64,000 nt of DNA from Cafeteria roenbergensis. Lineage: Eukaryota; Sar; Bigyra; Bicosoecida; Cafeteriaceae. The notes beneath the pieces were generated by a model. It was not told where the DNA came from. It did not search any database and worked only from the letters and a program-made list of their open reading frames with translations. This document shows positions 21,663 to 32,900 of the stretch, piece after piece. The position numbers and the translations under genes are program-made. The stretch spans positions 543,670 to 607,669 of the forward strand of contig VLTN01000015.1 of the NCBI GenBank assembly GCA_008330645.1, written 5' to 3'. Position 1 is the first letter of the stretch. The number at the start of each line of letters is the position of its first letter.

Positions 21663-24600
21663 ATGCTTCCTCGTGGCTCGCGCGTCGCGCACAGCGCCCT
21701 CGCGGTCTCCAAGCTCCACAAGGCCATCCAGGCAAATGAGGACAAGCTCGCCTTTTACCTCTGCGATCTCCGGTGAGCAGCGCCCAGGGCGCCCCCGCCC
21801 CCCCCACAAGGGTGGTGGGGCCATCCATCTGCCTGAGCCGGGCGGGGCCGACCTGAAAGTCCCAGCCGGGCGCGCGCGGCGCCCGGCGGAGCCGCGAAAA
21901 TGGTGGGCCATCGGTCGCCAGAGCCCGCGGACTCTCCCTTCACGTGCGAAGGGAGACCGACGCGGTGCCTCGGGCAGGTCACGGGGGCTTGCCGCGCGCG
22001 CCAGAGGCCGCGAGCCCGTTCCGCGGGGGCGCGGCCGGTGTCGCGACGCGCCAAGTTCAAGCCCAACAGTCACAGGGGTTGGCAGCGACAGTTCCGGCGA
22101 TAGTTCCGACTACCCCCTGCGCCCCGGCGCCGCGACTGCCGCCCCCGCCCTCCCTCGGGGCGAAGGTCAGCCCCAATGGAGGCGCCGTGGCCCGCCTGGG
22201 GGGTTTGGTGGGCGTGACTGGGGCGGCCTGTGCGGTCGACGGGAGCCTCGGCAGCAAGGCGGTTGGTTGCTTTGCACCTTGTCAGTGCGGCGTTGCCGGG
22301 CGGTTGTCGCGGCCGGTGCCGGGCAGTTCGCGGGCCCGCCCGCGCCCCGACGTGGTGGCACGGAGGGTGCGGCGCTGTTCACGCGTCTTCCGGCGCCGCC
22401 TGCCGGCGAGCTGGCCGCGCACTGGGCGGGAGAAGTTGCCTCCAGCGCGATCTGCCGCACTCTTCCATTCGCACCCTCGTCGCTGGTGCAAGCGAGCGAC
22501 CGACTCTGCTTCCCCCCCCGCCGCCCGTGGCTTCCGCCCGATGACCGGGACGCTCCGTTCCTCGCTGCGGCGGGCGGTTGCTGCGCCCCAGCCCGCCCCA
22601 CCTCCCCCCATCCCAGCTGCTGTCCCGCGGCCCGCCGCGACTGGCTTTCGTCCGCACCTCAGCTCCTGCGGCTCGCTCGCTGCCCGCCGCCTGCAATTTC
22701 CTCCCCGCCGCCCCTCGTTCCTCCGCGTGCTCCTCTCCATTGGTCCCCGTCGCAGCCGCGTGGTGATGCAGCTGCGCAAGTGGCGCAAGCTGCTCCCCAA
22801 CGTTGCCCCGTTCTACGCGATCAAGTGCAACAACGACGACCAGATCGTGCGCACGCTCGCCAAGAACGGCGCCCAGTTCGACTGCGCCTCCAAGGGCGAG
22901 ATCATGCAGGCCCTGGCCGCCGGCGCCACCTGCGACGACATCATCTTCGCCAACCCGATGAAGCAGCCCGCGCACCTGCGCTTCGCGCGCGACAACGGCG
23001 TCCAGCTGATGACCTTTGACTCCGTGGAGGAGCTCCAGAAGGTCAAGCGCTGGCACCCCGAGGCGCTGATGCTCCTGCGCATCGCCACCGACGACCGCGC
23101 CTCCGTCTGCCGCTTCTCGGCCAAGTTCGGCGCCCACCCGGACAGCGTGCCCTACATCCTCGAGCAGGCGCGCGACCTCGGCGTGCGCGTGGCCGGCGTG
23201 AGCTACCACGTGGGCAGCGGCTGCTACGACGTGAGCACCTACCGGCACGCCCTCGAGCGCGCCCAGATCGCCTTCGCCGTCGCGGAGGGCCTCGGCGCCC
23301 CCATGTGCGTCCTGGACATCGGAGGCGGCTTCCCCGGCTCCGCCTTTGGCGCTCACACGCGCCAGGGTGAGATCGCGCTCATGCCGGCTGAGATGTCCCT
23401 GCCGCCCGGCGACGGCACCGCCGCCGCCGCTGCGGGCCAGGAGCACCTCGCCGCTCCCGCCAACGTGGGCGCCGCCGCTGCTGCCGCCGCTGCCGCCGCT
23501 GCCGCTGCCACCACCTCCATGGTGGCGACCATCGCCGCCGCGGCGGCCGCCGCCGCCACCAACAACGCCGCCGCCGCTCCCACCGCCACGCACGCGGCCG
23601 TCGGCCTGGACGCCAGCCCGTACCTCCCCTCCGTCGTGGCCGCGCATTCCGGCCCCAGCGCCCCCATCGACGTGATGCTGGCCGGCGACGGCGGCGGGGA
23701 CCCCACCTCCGCCATCAACGCGGGCGAGGGGTCCGAGTCCTCCGCAGGCGCCACCTTCCCCCAGGTGGCCCGCGCCCTCCACGAGTACACCTCCCTCCTC
23801 TTCCCGTCGCTCGGCGACGACGCCACGCCGACCGAGGACGGCGCCGCCGCTGCCCCCCAGAGCGAGGAGGAGGAGGAGGAGGAGGAGGACGAGGGCGGCC
23901 CCTTCCGCCTGTGCGTGGAGACGATCCGCGAGTTCTACGACTCCGGCGCCCCGGCAAAGGAGGCCCCGCTCCAGCTCATGGCCGAGCCCGGCCGCTTCAT
24001 GGTGGAGACCTGCCAGACCCTCGTGGCCGGCGTGATCGGCCGCCGGGACGACAGCTTCCTCGACGAGCTCGACGACGCCCCGCCCGCCGAGGCCGGCGGC
24101 CCCCCCGCCGTGCGCCTCTTTATCAACGACGGCCTCTACGGCTCCTTCAACAACGTCCTCTACGACCACGCCTCGCCGGCCCCGATGGCCCTCCGCTCCA
24201 AGGCCACCGCCTCGGAGGAGTCGCTCCGCCTCGCCCTGGAGCGCGCGCGCCCCGTCCTCCCCGTCCCCTCCACCGGAGGCGTGGTCAACGCCGACGCGGC
24301 CATGTCCGCCGCCCACGCCGCCGCTGACGCCGCCAGCGCCGCTGCCATGGCAGTCTCCCGCTTCAGCGTGAGCGCCGCCGCAGCGGAGGCCGAGAGCGCC
24401 AACGTCACGGCCAGCGCCGCCCACCAGGGCGCCTCCATCGCCATGAACGCCGCCGCCAAGGCCGTGGCGGCCGAGGGAAGCTCCGCCTCCTCCGAGTCCT
24501 CCGAGGACGAGGGCGAGGTCGGCGGCCCTGCTCGCGAGGAGGTGTCCCTCTGGGGCCAGACGTGCGACGGCATCGACTGCATCGCCGAGCGCATCTGGCT

Positions 24601-24916
24601 CCCGCGCGGCCTCGAGACGGGCGACTGGCTCGTCTTCGACTCCATGGGCGCCTACACCAAGGCGGCCGCGTGCGCGTTCAACGGCTTCGACATCCCCGAG
24701 TCCGTGTACATCCAGGGCGACGAGGAGTTCGACTTTGACGCCGCCGCGGAGGAGGGCGACTCGGACGACGCCTACGAGCCGCACCGCCTCGCGCGCATGC
24801 GCCGCGCCAAGCGCCGCCGCGCCATCCGCCGTATCGCCCAGGCCGCCGCTTCGTCGGCCAGCGCTCGCGTCCAGGCCGCCGTCGCCGAGGCGGCCAGTGA
24901 GCCCGAGCGCCGCTGA
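21663..24916 (+). CDS. ODC1: Ornithine decarboxylase with two large insertions
   Basis: Exons 21663-21772 and 22756-24916 (756 aa; usual length about 420-470). The split codon joins AFYLCDL to the RKW segment exactly as in the family (AFYV-DL...RW). Role: PLP-dependent decarboxylation of ornithine to putrescine, first step of polyamine synthesis. Visible key residues: Lys60 in PFYAIKCN, His188 in HVGSG, DIGGGFPG near 224, EPGRF with Glu447, YGSFNNVLYDHA near 497, Cys640 in WGQTCDGID, and FDSMGAYTKAAACAFNGF. About 190 residues, mostly Ala-rich with a poly-Glu run, are inserted between FPG and ETIREFYDSG. About 125 Ala/Ser-rich residues sit before the catalytic Cys loop. An acidic/basic tail follows. 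All catalytic residues survive. Intron 1 is 983 bases; an extra small exon inside it cannot be excluded. Confidence 0.9.
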
Positions 24917-25681
24917 AGCAGCTGGTGCCGCAATCCTTGATTTGCCGGCGCCGCCGCCGACAGCCTCTCCTCTTGCGAGGACGCTGGTGGCGGCGCCGCG
25001 CTCTCCTAACCCATTGGCTGGGAAGCTGCTGCCGGGATGCCCCAGTGACTCGGGAGGCGTGCGTGGCCCTGGTTTTCCGCGAGGAACCAGCGCCCGCCGC
25101 TGCCGACGACGAGGCACCCTGGCACGGCGGCCGCGAGAGAAAGCGGCCAAGGGGTCGAACCGCGGGCAGCAGAATTCAGTGGCGCCGATGTGGCGACCGT
25201 TTTTGCTGCCCGTGGGGGGGTCGACTCTGCAGCAAGTAGCTTCTCAGCCACGCGCCTCAGGGCGCGCAGCACGAATCCCCGTGCCAACCTGTCTCGGCGC
25301 CGAGCCGCGCTCGTACGTTCGATCGTGCGCGCTGCGCAGCCGGTTGCCTTCCCGTATTCGCATTGCGCATTTTGAGTGGATGCAAGATGTCAATATGCCC
25401 AGCGTGGGACACTCCGCGCAGTTGGGTTTTTGCGCCGCCGCCGCCGACTCGCACTCTCGCACGCCCCACTGGCATGCGCACACCCAGCGCGATGCGGCCA
25501 GCGCAGTGCGCTCGCCGCGCGCGTCTGGTGCGCGCCGCGGCCCTGCGGCCAGCGCCGTTCAAGTGGCCCGTTGGATCTGCTGCTGCTCTGCAAGCCCGGG
25601 GCGACGGAAAGGAAAAAACGCAGTCTCGCCAGCCACCTCGCACGGCGACCGCCCCCTCGCCTGCTGCGCCGACCGGTCCGC
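24917..25681. other. Spacer between ODC and UBE2N
   Basis: A same-strand spacer of about 765 bases. The part near 25340-25420 is less GC-rich. No exon, tRNA or repeat was recognised. Confidence 0.45.
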
Positions 25682-26664
25682 ATGGCCGGCCTTTCCGTCC
25701 GCATCGTCAAGGTCCGTTTCTTGCCCCTCACCGGCCGGCCGGCCGAGCTCGCGGCGCGCCGCGGCGTCGTGGGCAAGGCGGGCCCTCGAGCGCCGCCGGC
25801 AAGGCCGCGCTCGGCGCGCCGCGGTGTTGCGAACACTCCCGGGCGCCCCCCGCCCCCCTCCCCCCGGTGCACCGCCGGCTCCCGGCATGAGCAGCCCGCC
25901 AAGCCAGACGCGCGTGTCTTGCCGTGCCGCCCTTGCCGACCCGCGAGCCGCAGGAGACGGAGAAGCTCCACACCGACCCAGGTGAGCAGGCGCTGTTGGC
26001 CGGCCGCCTGCGGCCGTCGGCGGGCTCGCGCGCGCCCGCGCCCCGGCCCGTCCCCTCGCGCGACGGAGCCCCGCCCTCGCCCGCTGCTCGTGCCCTGGCT
26101 GCGCAGTTCCGGGAATCACGGCCACGCCGTTCGAGGACAACCTGCGCCATTTCAACGTGACGATCGAGGGAGCCGAGGAGACGCCTTACGCCGGTGAGCG
26201 CGGCAGCCAGCGCCCGTGCCCCGCAGCAGAGGGGGCGCGCGGGCCCGCTTGCGCAAAGCGCGGGCCGTGCGGTGCCTTGGTTGGCGGGCCTTGCCCTGCG
26301 CCGCGCGAGCGACTGGAGGCGCGGCGCCGGTTTGTGCCCGCGAGTGTGCATCGCAGGTGGCATTTTCCGGCTTGAGCTCTTCTTGCCGGCGGAGTACCCC
26401 ATGGCGCCACCCAAGGTGCGCTTCATCACCAAGATGTACCACCCGAACATCAACCGCCTGGGCCTCATCTGCCTGGACATCCTGAAGGACAAGTGGAGCC
26501 CCGCGCTGCAGATCCGCACTGTGCTGCTCTCGATCCAGGCGCTCCTGGCGGCGCCCAACCCCGACGACCCTCTCAACAACGAGGCCGCCGAGTTGTGGAA
26601 GTCGGACGAGGCCGAGGCCGTGCGCATCGCGGCTGACTACACCAGGCGGTTCGCGACCGGATGA
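25682..26664 (+). CDS. UBE2N: Ubiquitin-conjugating enzyme E2 N (Ubc13)
   Basis: Four exons: 25682-25711, 25954-25981, 26107-26193 and 26357-26664, giving 150 aa (human UBE2N 152); every phase agrees. It starts [10 protein letters not shown] as in the family, followed by [24 protein letters not shown], and [20 protein letters not shown]. The active-site Cys is in [37 protein letters not shown] is diagnostic of Ubc13. Family role: with an inactive UEV partner (Mms2/Uev1) it builds Lys63-linked ubiquitin chains for DNA damage tolerance and signalling. The partner gene is not in this window. Intron 1 has an atypical donor GTCCGT; the others are GTGAGC. Exon 2 is only 28 nt. Confidence 0.93.
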
Positions 26665-27007
26665 GCGGCCCGCCGGCGAAGCCGCAGGCTGCGGTCCCGC
26701 AGCTGTGCTTGATCTGTGTGCGACCGCAGCGGGGCCTCGCGCTCGTAAATAGTGACCGATTGCTCATGCGCGCTCGCGCTCTCCCTCGGCAGGCGGACCG
26801 GTGGGGGCGCTCAGAGGCTCCGGAAGTCGCCAAACACCACCCACAGCCGCGCGCACACGCGAACGCGCGTCGCGGGTCTCCCTGGCACGCTGCGGCTGCC
26901 GTCTGCAAGAGGGGGCGCTGCGCCCGCTGAAGAGCAGCCCCGGGGAGCTGCGCCTGACCGCGGGGGCCAGAGGCTTGCACCCCGAAGGCCCGGGAAGAGG
27001 AGGCGGC
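26665..27007. other. Convergent intergenic spacer
   Basis: This lies between the 3' ends of UBE2N and PDX1; nothing further was recognised. Confidence 0.45.
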
Positions 27008-28444
27008 TCACACCCCGCGCTCGCGGAAGGCAACCTGGCTCTCCTTGATGTTTCCGAGACCAGACATGGCGGCGCCCAGCCCAGTGGAGACCTCAGCGAG
27101 CTTCTTTGCGTCGCGGAAGTTAGACACCGCCGCCACGATGGCCTTACCCCGCTTCACGGGGTCGCCGCTCTTGAAGATGCCGGAGCCCACGAAGACGCCG
27201 TCCATGCCCAGCTGCATCATCAGGGCTGCGTCGGCCGGAGTGGCAATGCCGCCGGCCGCGAAGTTGACCACAGGGAGGCGGCCGAGCTTGCGCGTCTCCT
27301 CGACCAGGCTCAGCGGCGCCCCGATGGTCTTGGCGAAGGAGAAGACCTCGCTCTCGTCCATGGCCTGCAGCTTGCGGATCTCGGCGTTGACCGTGCGCGC
27401 GTGCCGCACGGCCTCCACGACGTTGCCGGTGCCCGCCTCGCCCTTGGTGCGGATCATGGCCGCGCCCTCGGCGACGCGGCGCAGCGCCTCGCCGAGGTTG
27501 CGGCAGCCGCACACGAACGGGACGAGGAACTTGCGCTTGTCGATGTGGTGGTCGTCGTCCGCGATGGACAGCACCTCGCTCTCGTCCACAAAGTCCACCT
27601 CCAGTGCCTCGAGGATCTGCGCCTCGACAAAGTGCCCGATGCGCGCCTTGGCCATGACAGGGATGGACACAGCGGCCTTGATCTCCTTGATCATGGCCGG
27701 GTCCGACATGCGCGCCACGCCGCCGTCCGCGCGGATGTCGGCGGGCACGCGCTCCAGCGCCATGACAGCGACGGCGCCGCACTCCTCGGCGATGCGGGCC
27801 TCCTCCGCCGTCACCACGTCTGCAAGGAGGGGCAGCGCCAGGCCGGAGCGACGGGCCAGCAAAGGGCAGCGCGGCTTGTGGGGGCGGGGGGACGGCAACC
27901 CCCCCGTGGCGGGGGCCATCTTGCGTCCCGGGCGCCGGCGCGCGTGCGTGGTCGTTCTGCCGGCCGAATCTTCGAGCAAGCCCGCGCCGGCTCGGAGCCT
28001 TGTGGGCGTGCGCAACCGGCCCAGTCCCGCCCCAAACCGCCCGAAGCAAGGCGATAAGCACCCTTGCCGGCCAGGTCGGCCCGCACGGGCGAAGCGGGGC
28101 GTGGCGCGCGGCCTGCGCAGCGGGCAGCGTGACAGATCTCACCCATGATGACGCCTCCTGCGTGACGCAAGCACAAGCACAGCGGGGCGGGGAGAGGGGC
28201 CAGGCGCGTGACGGCGTGGAGGGCTGGGCTGCGCGCTTCACCTCGGACCGTCAGCACGGCCAACGGGCGGCGCAGGACGACACGCCCGACTGTCATGCCT
28301 TTGGGGCTGTGGCAGTCACGCGGTCGCCAGCGGCTCACCCTTGAGCATCGCCGCCTGGCCGCGCTTGACCGTTGCCGTGCCGCGCGCGGGCGCGCCGGAC
28401 GCGCCGGCAGGGGCAACACTGGCTGCGGCGGATGCGGAGGCCAT
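27008..28444 (-). CDS. PDX1: Pyridoxal 5'-phosphate synthase, PDX1/PdxS subunit
   Basis: Three exons: 28444-28339, a 15-nt microexon 28157-28143, and 27819-27008 (310 aa; the plant protein is about 309). The three pieces join as [10 protein letters not shown], then GGVIM, then [15 protein letters not shown], exactly the conserved PDX1 order, with phase 1 at both junctions. The enzyme makes pyridoxal phosphate from ribose 5-phosphate, glyceraldehyde 3-phosphate and ammonia supplied by the PDX2 glutaminase. Both catalytic lysines are visible, in [10 protein letters not shown] and [12 protein letters not shown], and the phosphate-binding region [11 protein letters not shown]...[11 protein letters not shown] is intact. 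No targeting peptide is evident; the Ala/Ser-rich start fits a cytosolic protein. PDX2 is not in the window. Confidence 0.95.
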
Positions 28445-28807
28445 TGTTGGAGCTGTGGGCGCGAGTGCACGCGGTCTCTCGGGCGGCGACCCGCCCAGGC
28501 CAGCGCTCCACGTCAGCACGGCTCTGCCTGTCGCCTTGCCGTCCTGCGCGCGCGAAAGCTGGCGCGCGCGCAGAACCAGCGCGCCATGTGGGCCCCGGGC
28601 GCCGTTCGCGGCGACCGCGGGGCGGCGTGGCCGGAGCGTGGCGGCGAGTGGGAAGTCTGTCGTAACGTTGCAGCCGCGGATCGTGGCGTGCCGCTTCGGC
28701 CAGCTGTCCTCCCTCCCGTCCTCCCCGACTGCCGTGCCAGCACACCACACATTGCGCCGGCGCGAAGACGTGGCTCGCGCAGAACACTTTCACCATTCGT
28801 GCCGCAA
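28445..28807. other. Spacer PDX1 promoter side / NF-YC 3' end
   Basis: Both neighbours are on the minus strand, so this holds the 3' end of NF-YC and the promoter of PDX1. No coding segment was recognised. Confidence 0.45.
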
Positions 28808-29662
28808 TCACGCGTCAGGGGGCGGCCTTCGCTTCGCGGGGGGCTCGGCCGTGCCAGGGAGTTGCGGAAGCTGCAGCAGCTCGCTCAGCCCAGGGGCCAG
28901 GCCGCCGGCCGCAGCGCCCATGCCTGCCGGCTGGAGCAGCTGCCCTGTGCCGATGGCGGGAGCGGGCGCGGGAGCGGACGCTGGAAAGCCGCTGTTGTAG
29001 GCGGCCGGCATGCCGTCAGAGGCCTCGGCAGCCGCCACGGCAGCCAGCAGGCTGGCCGGCTGCTGCTGCTGCTGACTCACGCTCGCAGGTCCAGCGCTCT
29101 GGGCTGCGGCCGGCGCCTCGGCCGGCGCTGCCGTCGACGCCACAGCCGGCCCTGCTGCCGGCGCCTCGTCCGGCGCTGCGGCGGGCTCAGGCATGCCTCG
29201 CATTGCTGCCTTGCTCAGCACCACGGGGGCGGCCTCATCGGCCCCGGGGAGCGTGCCAACCACGTCGACGAGAAAGTCGTAGCGGGCGTCGCTATCGACC
29301 GCCGATACCACGTCGGTGCCGTGCAGCACGCGGCGCTGTCGCTCGTGCGCGAACCAGGCCGACCGGGAGGTCAGGTCCGCCACCACCAGCTGCGTTGCGC
29401 GGCCCAACAGCACGAGCATCTCCGTTGCGAGGTTGCAGCCCACGGTCCCGTCACACTTGACGAGGCGCCGAAGGCGGGCAAGGGGAATCGGCTGGGCCGA
29501 CGTGGAGGTGCCAGCCTCCGCGACGAAGTCCGCCTCTGTCTGCCGCTGGTCGGCTTCAAACTGGTCGCGCATACGCTTCAGCGTCACGGCCGCGTCGCCC
29601 CCGCTCGCCGTTTCCAGGCCCAGGCTCGCGGCGGCCCGCTGGGCCGGACCGTCCGCGTTCAT
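28808..29662 (-). CDS. NFYC: NF-YC/HAP5-like histone-fold CCAAT-binding subunit
   Basis: A single exon of 284 aa. Residues about 60-135 form a histone fold of the NF-YC type: IPLARLRRLVKCDG (family LPLARIKKIMK), LLGRATQLVVADLTSRSAWFAHE (family E-LTLRSW), RRVLHGTDVVSAV and YDFLVDVV. The upstream helix MRDQFEADQRQTEADF matches the FW-QQ--EIE region. It should pair with NF-YB and bind CCAAT boxes with NF-YA. The fold is more divergent than usual: VK-C-DG replaces the normal MK-DEDV, and the conserved Trp of the N-terminal helix is missing. The C-terminal half is Ala/Pro-rich with a Gln stretch, as in activation regions. A DR1-type or POLE-type relative is less likely given FLVDVV. Confidence 0.8.
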   Translation of the reverse strand: MNADGPAQRAAASLGLETASGGDAAVTLKRMRDQFEADQRQTEADFVAEAGTSTSAQPIPLARLRRLVKCDGTVGCNLATEMLVLLGRATQLVVADLTSRSAWFAHERQRRVLHGTDVVSAVDSDARYDFLVDVVGTLPGADEAAPVVLSKAAMRGMPEPAAAPDEAPAAGPAVASTAAPAEAPAAAQSAGPASVSQQQQQPASLLAAVAAAEASDGMPAAYNSGFPASAPAPAPAIGTGQLLQPAGMGAAAGGLAPGLSELLQLPQLPGTAEPPAKRRPPPDA

Positions 29663-29964
29663 CGGGTTGCAGCTGCAGGGGCCGCACGGCTCGGACCCAA
29701 GGGAGCTCGCCCTCGCAGGGAAGGCCAACAACGGTGCAGGGCGGGCGACCAGGAGCCGCTCGGCCAGGCCAGCGGCACCTTCGGGGTCGCCGGGGGGGGG
29801 CGGGGGGGGCGGGTGTGCAGAGTGTGCAGGCCCGCAGGGCCGCAGTTCTGCCGGTCTGGGCGCAACTACGCAGAGTTGGCGGAACTAGCACGCTGGCACA
29901 GACTCGCAACAGTTAGTCCCACTCTGGCCACTGGAGTCGCGCCTGCCTGCGCGCGGGAGGGGCG
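29663..29964. other. Divergent spacer NF-YC / IFT122
   Basis: A short shared promoter region containing a G-rich run near 29790-29810; nothing else was recognised. Confidence 0.4.
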
Positions 29965-32900
29965 ATGCGGTCCTCCACTGTCTGGAGCGCGAGGCCGTCC
30001 GTCGTGAGTGCTTTGCCGCGCAGCGGGCGGGCTGCGGGCCGCCGGGCAGGCCTGCTTGCGGACCCCGTGGCGTGGGCTTGCTGGCCGCCCGCCCTGCGCG
30101 CTCGCCCAGCGCGCTCCCCACCGCCCCCTCGCGCCAGGACGACGCTTGCTCGCCGCAGTACAAGGACTCCCACCTGGAGGACTCGCCGACCAATGACATC
30201 TGGTCGCTGGCCTGGAAGCCAGGTGAGCGGGCGGAGGCGGCTGCCACGGCCGTTGCCACAGCGCTCGCCGAGGCCTCGACCCCGTTATCCCCTCGCTCCG
30301 AGGCTGCTGTTCCCCCTCCCGGCCGTGTCCCCGGTGCGCGAGCGAGTGTGTCGTGCGCCCACTGCCCGGGGGGTCCTTTTGCCGTCGCGCTCGTGCCGCA
30401 GACGGGAGCCAGCTGGTGGTTGCGTCCGGAGACCGCGTGCTGCTTTACAGTGGCTCCTCCGGCAAGGTGTCCAAGGTGATCCGCGGGCACAGCGCGCAGG
30501 TGTATGCCGTCGCGTACTCCCCGGACGGGAAGCGCTTCGCATCGGGCGGCAAGGACAACTGCGTGATCGTGTGGAGCGATGCGGGCAAGGGCCTGCTCAA
30601 GTACTCGCACAAGCACCCGGTGCAGTGCCTCGCGTTCAACCCTGTCACCAACGCGCTCGTGTCCTGCGCCACGGAGGACTTTGGCATCTGGGTTCCCGAC
30701 TCCACCGGCGTTCGCAAGAGCAACGTGCCTTCCAAGATCCTCTGCGCCGACTGGTCGGCGGACGGGCAGCGCCTCGCGCTCGGCCTGCAGTCGGGCCTGG
30801 TGCTCCTCGTGGACCAGGAGGGGACGGAGACGCGCCGCATCGAGCGGCACAGCCCCGTGTGGGCCGTGGCGTTCAACCCCGCCACCGACGTGGCCGTGGA
30901 CTCGCTGGCGGTGGGCTGCTGGGACGGCACGCTCTCCTTCTACCAGCGCAACGGCTGGCAGGACGGCAAGGACCTGCCGCTCGGCTTCGACCCCACCTCG
31001 GTGCAGTTCGTGACGGGCGGCAAGTACATGCTCGTGGCCGGGTCCAACCGCCGGGCGGTGCTCTTCACGCGGGAGGGCGTTAGGCTGGGCGAGCTTCCGG
31101 CCGGCGAGGACTGGGTCTGGTGCGCCAGGCTGCGGCCCGGCCGCCGCTCCAGCAGCCACAGCTACACCGTGGCCAGCGCCAGCGCCAGCGGGGAGGTGCG
31201 CGTGGAGTCCGCCACCTTCTCGTACGTGCACGGCCTCTGGGAGGACCGCTACGCCTTCCGGGACGGCATGACCGACGTCGTCGTGCAGCACCTCGTCACG
31301 CAGCAGCGCATGCGCCTCACCTGCAAGGCGCTCGTCAAGCGCATCGCGCTCTACAGGAACAGGCTGGCGGTGCAGCTGCCGGACTCTATCAACGTCTATT
31401 GCATCGGCCCCAAGGACGACGGGCTCGGCGACGAGGCCGACGCCGCGGCCTCGGCGGCCGCGTCCTCCGGGGCCAGCGGCGGGGCCGCGGAGGCCGGCCC
31501 CCGGCTCACCGCTGTCGCCACCGACCCCACGGACATGGCCTACCGAGCGATGCACTGCGTCCGCCGCTCGGAGGACTGCAGCCTGCTCGTCGTCGCCTCC
31601 CGCCACGTCATCCAGTGCAGCGACCGGCGCCTCAGCCTCATCGGGCTCGCCACCAGCCGCACGGAGCGCGAGTGGGTCCTGCCCTCCACGGTGCGGTATA
31701 TCAAGGTGGTGGGCGGCCCCCCGGGCGGGGAGGCGCTCCTCGTCGGCCTCAAGTCGGGCGCCTGTCTCACCGTGTACGTGGACAACCCCTTCCCGGTCAC
31801 CCTCGCCCAGCTGCCCCCCGCCGCCGGCAGCGCGCGCTGCCTCGACATCAGCCCCTCGCGGAAGCGCATTGCCGTGGTGGACGACGTCGGCGCCCTCCGG
31901 GTGTTTGACACGGCCTCCAAGGAGGCTGTGTGGGAGCCGGACACCAACCCCCCCGCCGGCGGCGGCAGCGGCGGCGGCGGCTCCGACGCTGCCGGCTCGG
32001 CCTCCGTCCGCGTCAACTCTGCCGTATTCTCCACCGGGGCCGACGACGTGCTCTGTTACTCGGGCGGCAACCGCCTCTTCATCAAGACGGCGGACTTTCC
32101 CGTCCACGAGCAGCCCATGCGCGGTTTCGTCATGGGCATGCGTCGCTCGCTCGCCTTCGTGCTGCACCACGTGGCCGTGCGCACCGTCGACGTCCCCATG
32201 TCGACGTCCATGCAGCGCTTCGTCGATCGCAGCGAGCTGGACCGCGCGTACGACATGGCGGCCCTAGGCGTGACGGAGCAGGACTGGCGAGCGCTGGGCG
32301 GGGCCGCGCTCCGGGGCCTGCGGTTCGACATCGCGCAGCGCGCCTTCACCCGCGTGCGGGACACGCGGTACCTGGAGCTGGTGAGCCGCATGCGGGCGCA
32401 GGTGGGCGCGCACGTGCGCGGCAAGGACCGGTCGGAGGCGGCCGACGCGGGCAACTTCGGCGACGTCGACCTGCCGGGGACGGTGCGAGCCGAGGTGGCT
32501 GCCGAGGCGGCGGCGTACGAGGGCGCGTTCGACGAGGCGGCGGACCTGCTCGTGGATGCGGGGCTGGCGGCCAGGGCGGTCGACGTCTTCACGGACCTGC
32601 GCATGTGGGCCAAGGCGCGGCAGGTGGCGGAGGGCTCTGCCGACGTCGACGTGACAGAGCTGGCCCTGGCGCAGGCCCGCACGGCGGAGCAGAACGGAGA
32701 GTACTCTGCCGCGGCCGGGCTGTTCATGGGGGCGGGGCAGGTGGAGGAGGCCATGCGGCTGTGGGGGGAGCACGGCATGCACTCGGAGCTCTCCAGGGTG
32801 GTGGAGGACACGGAGCCGACCGGCCGCGACAACAGGCACCTGCTTCGCAAGGCGGCAGCCATTCTCCGGGCGGCTGGCCCGGCGGGCGTGCCGGGCGCGC

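Noticed and set aside
22379-25150. Open frame of about 920 codons on the minus strand over ornithine decarboxylase
   Set aside because: It is purely antisense to a gene with all ODC motifs; the composition is that of reverse-complemented Ala-rich codons.
25140-25170. T-loop-like GGGTCGAACC suggesting a tRNA
   Set aside because: No acceptor, D-arm or anticodon arm could be folded around it.
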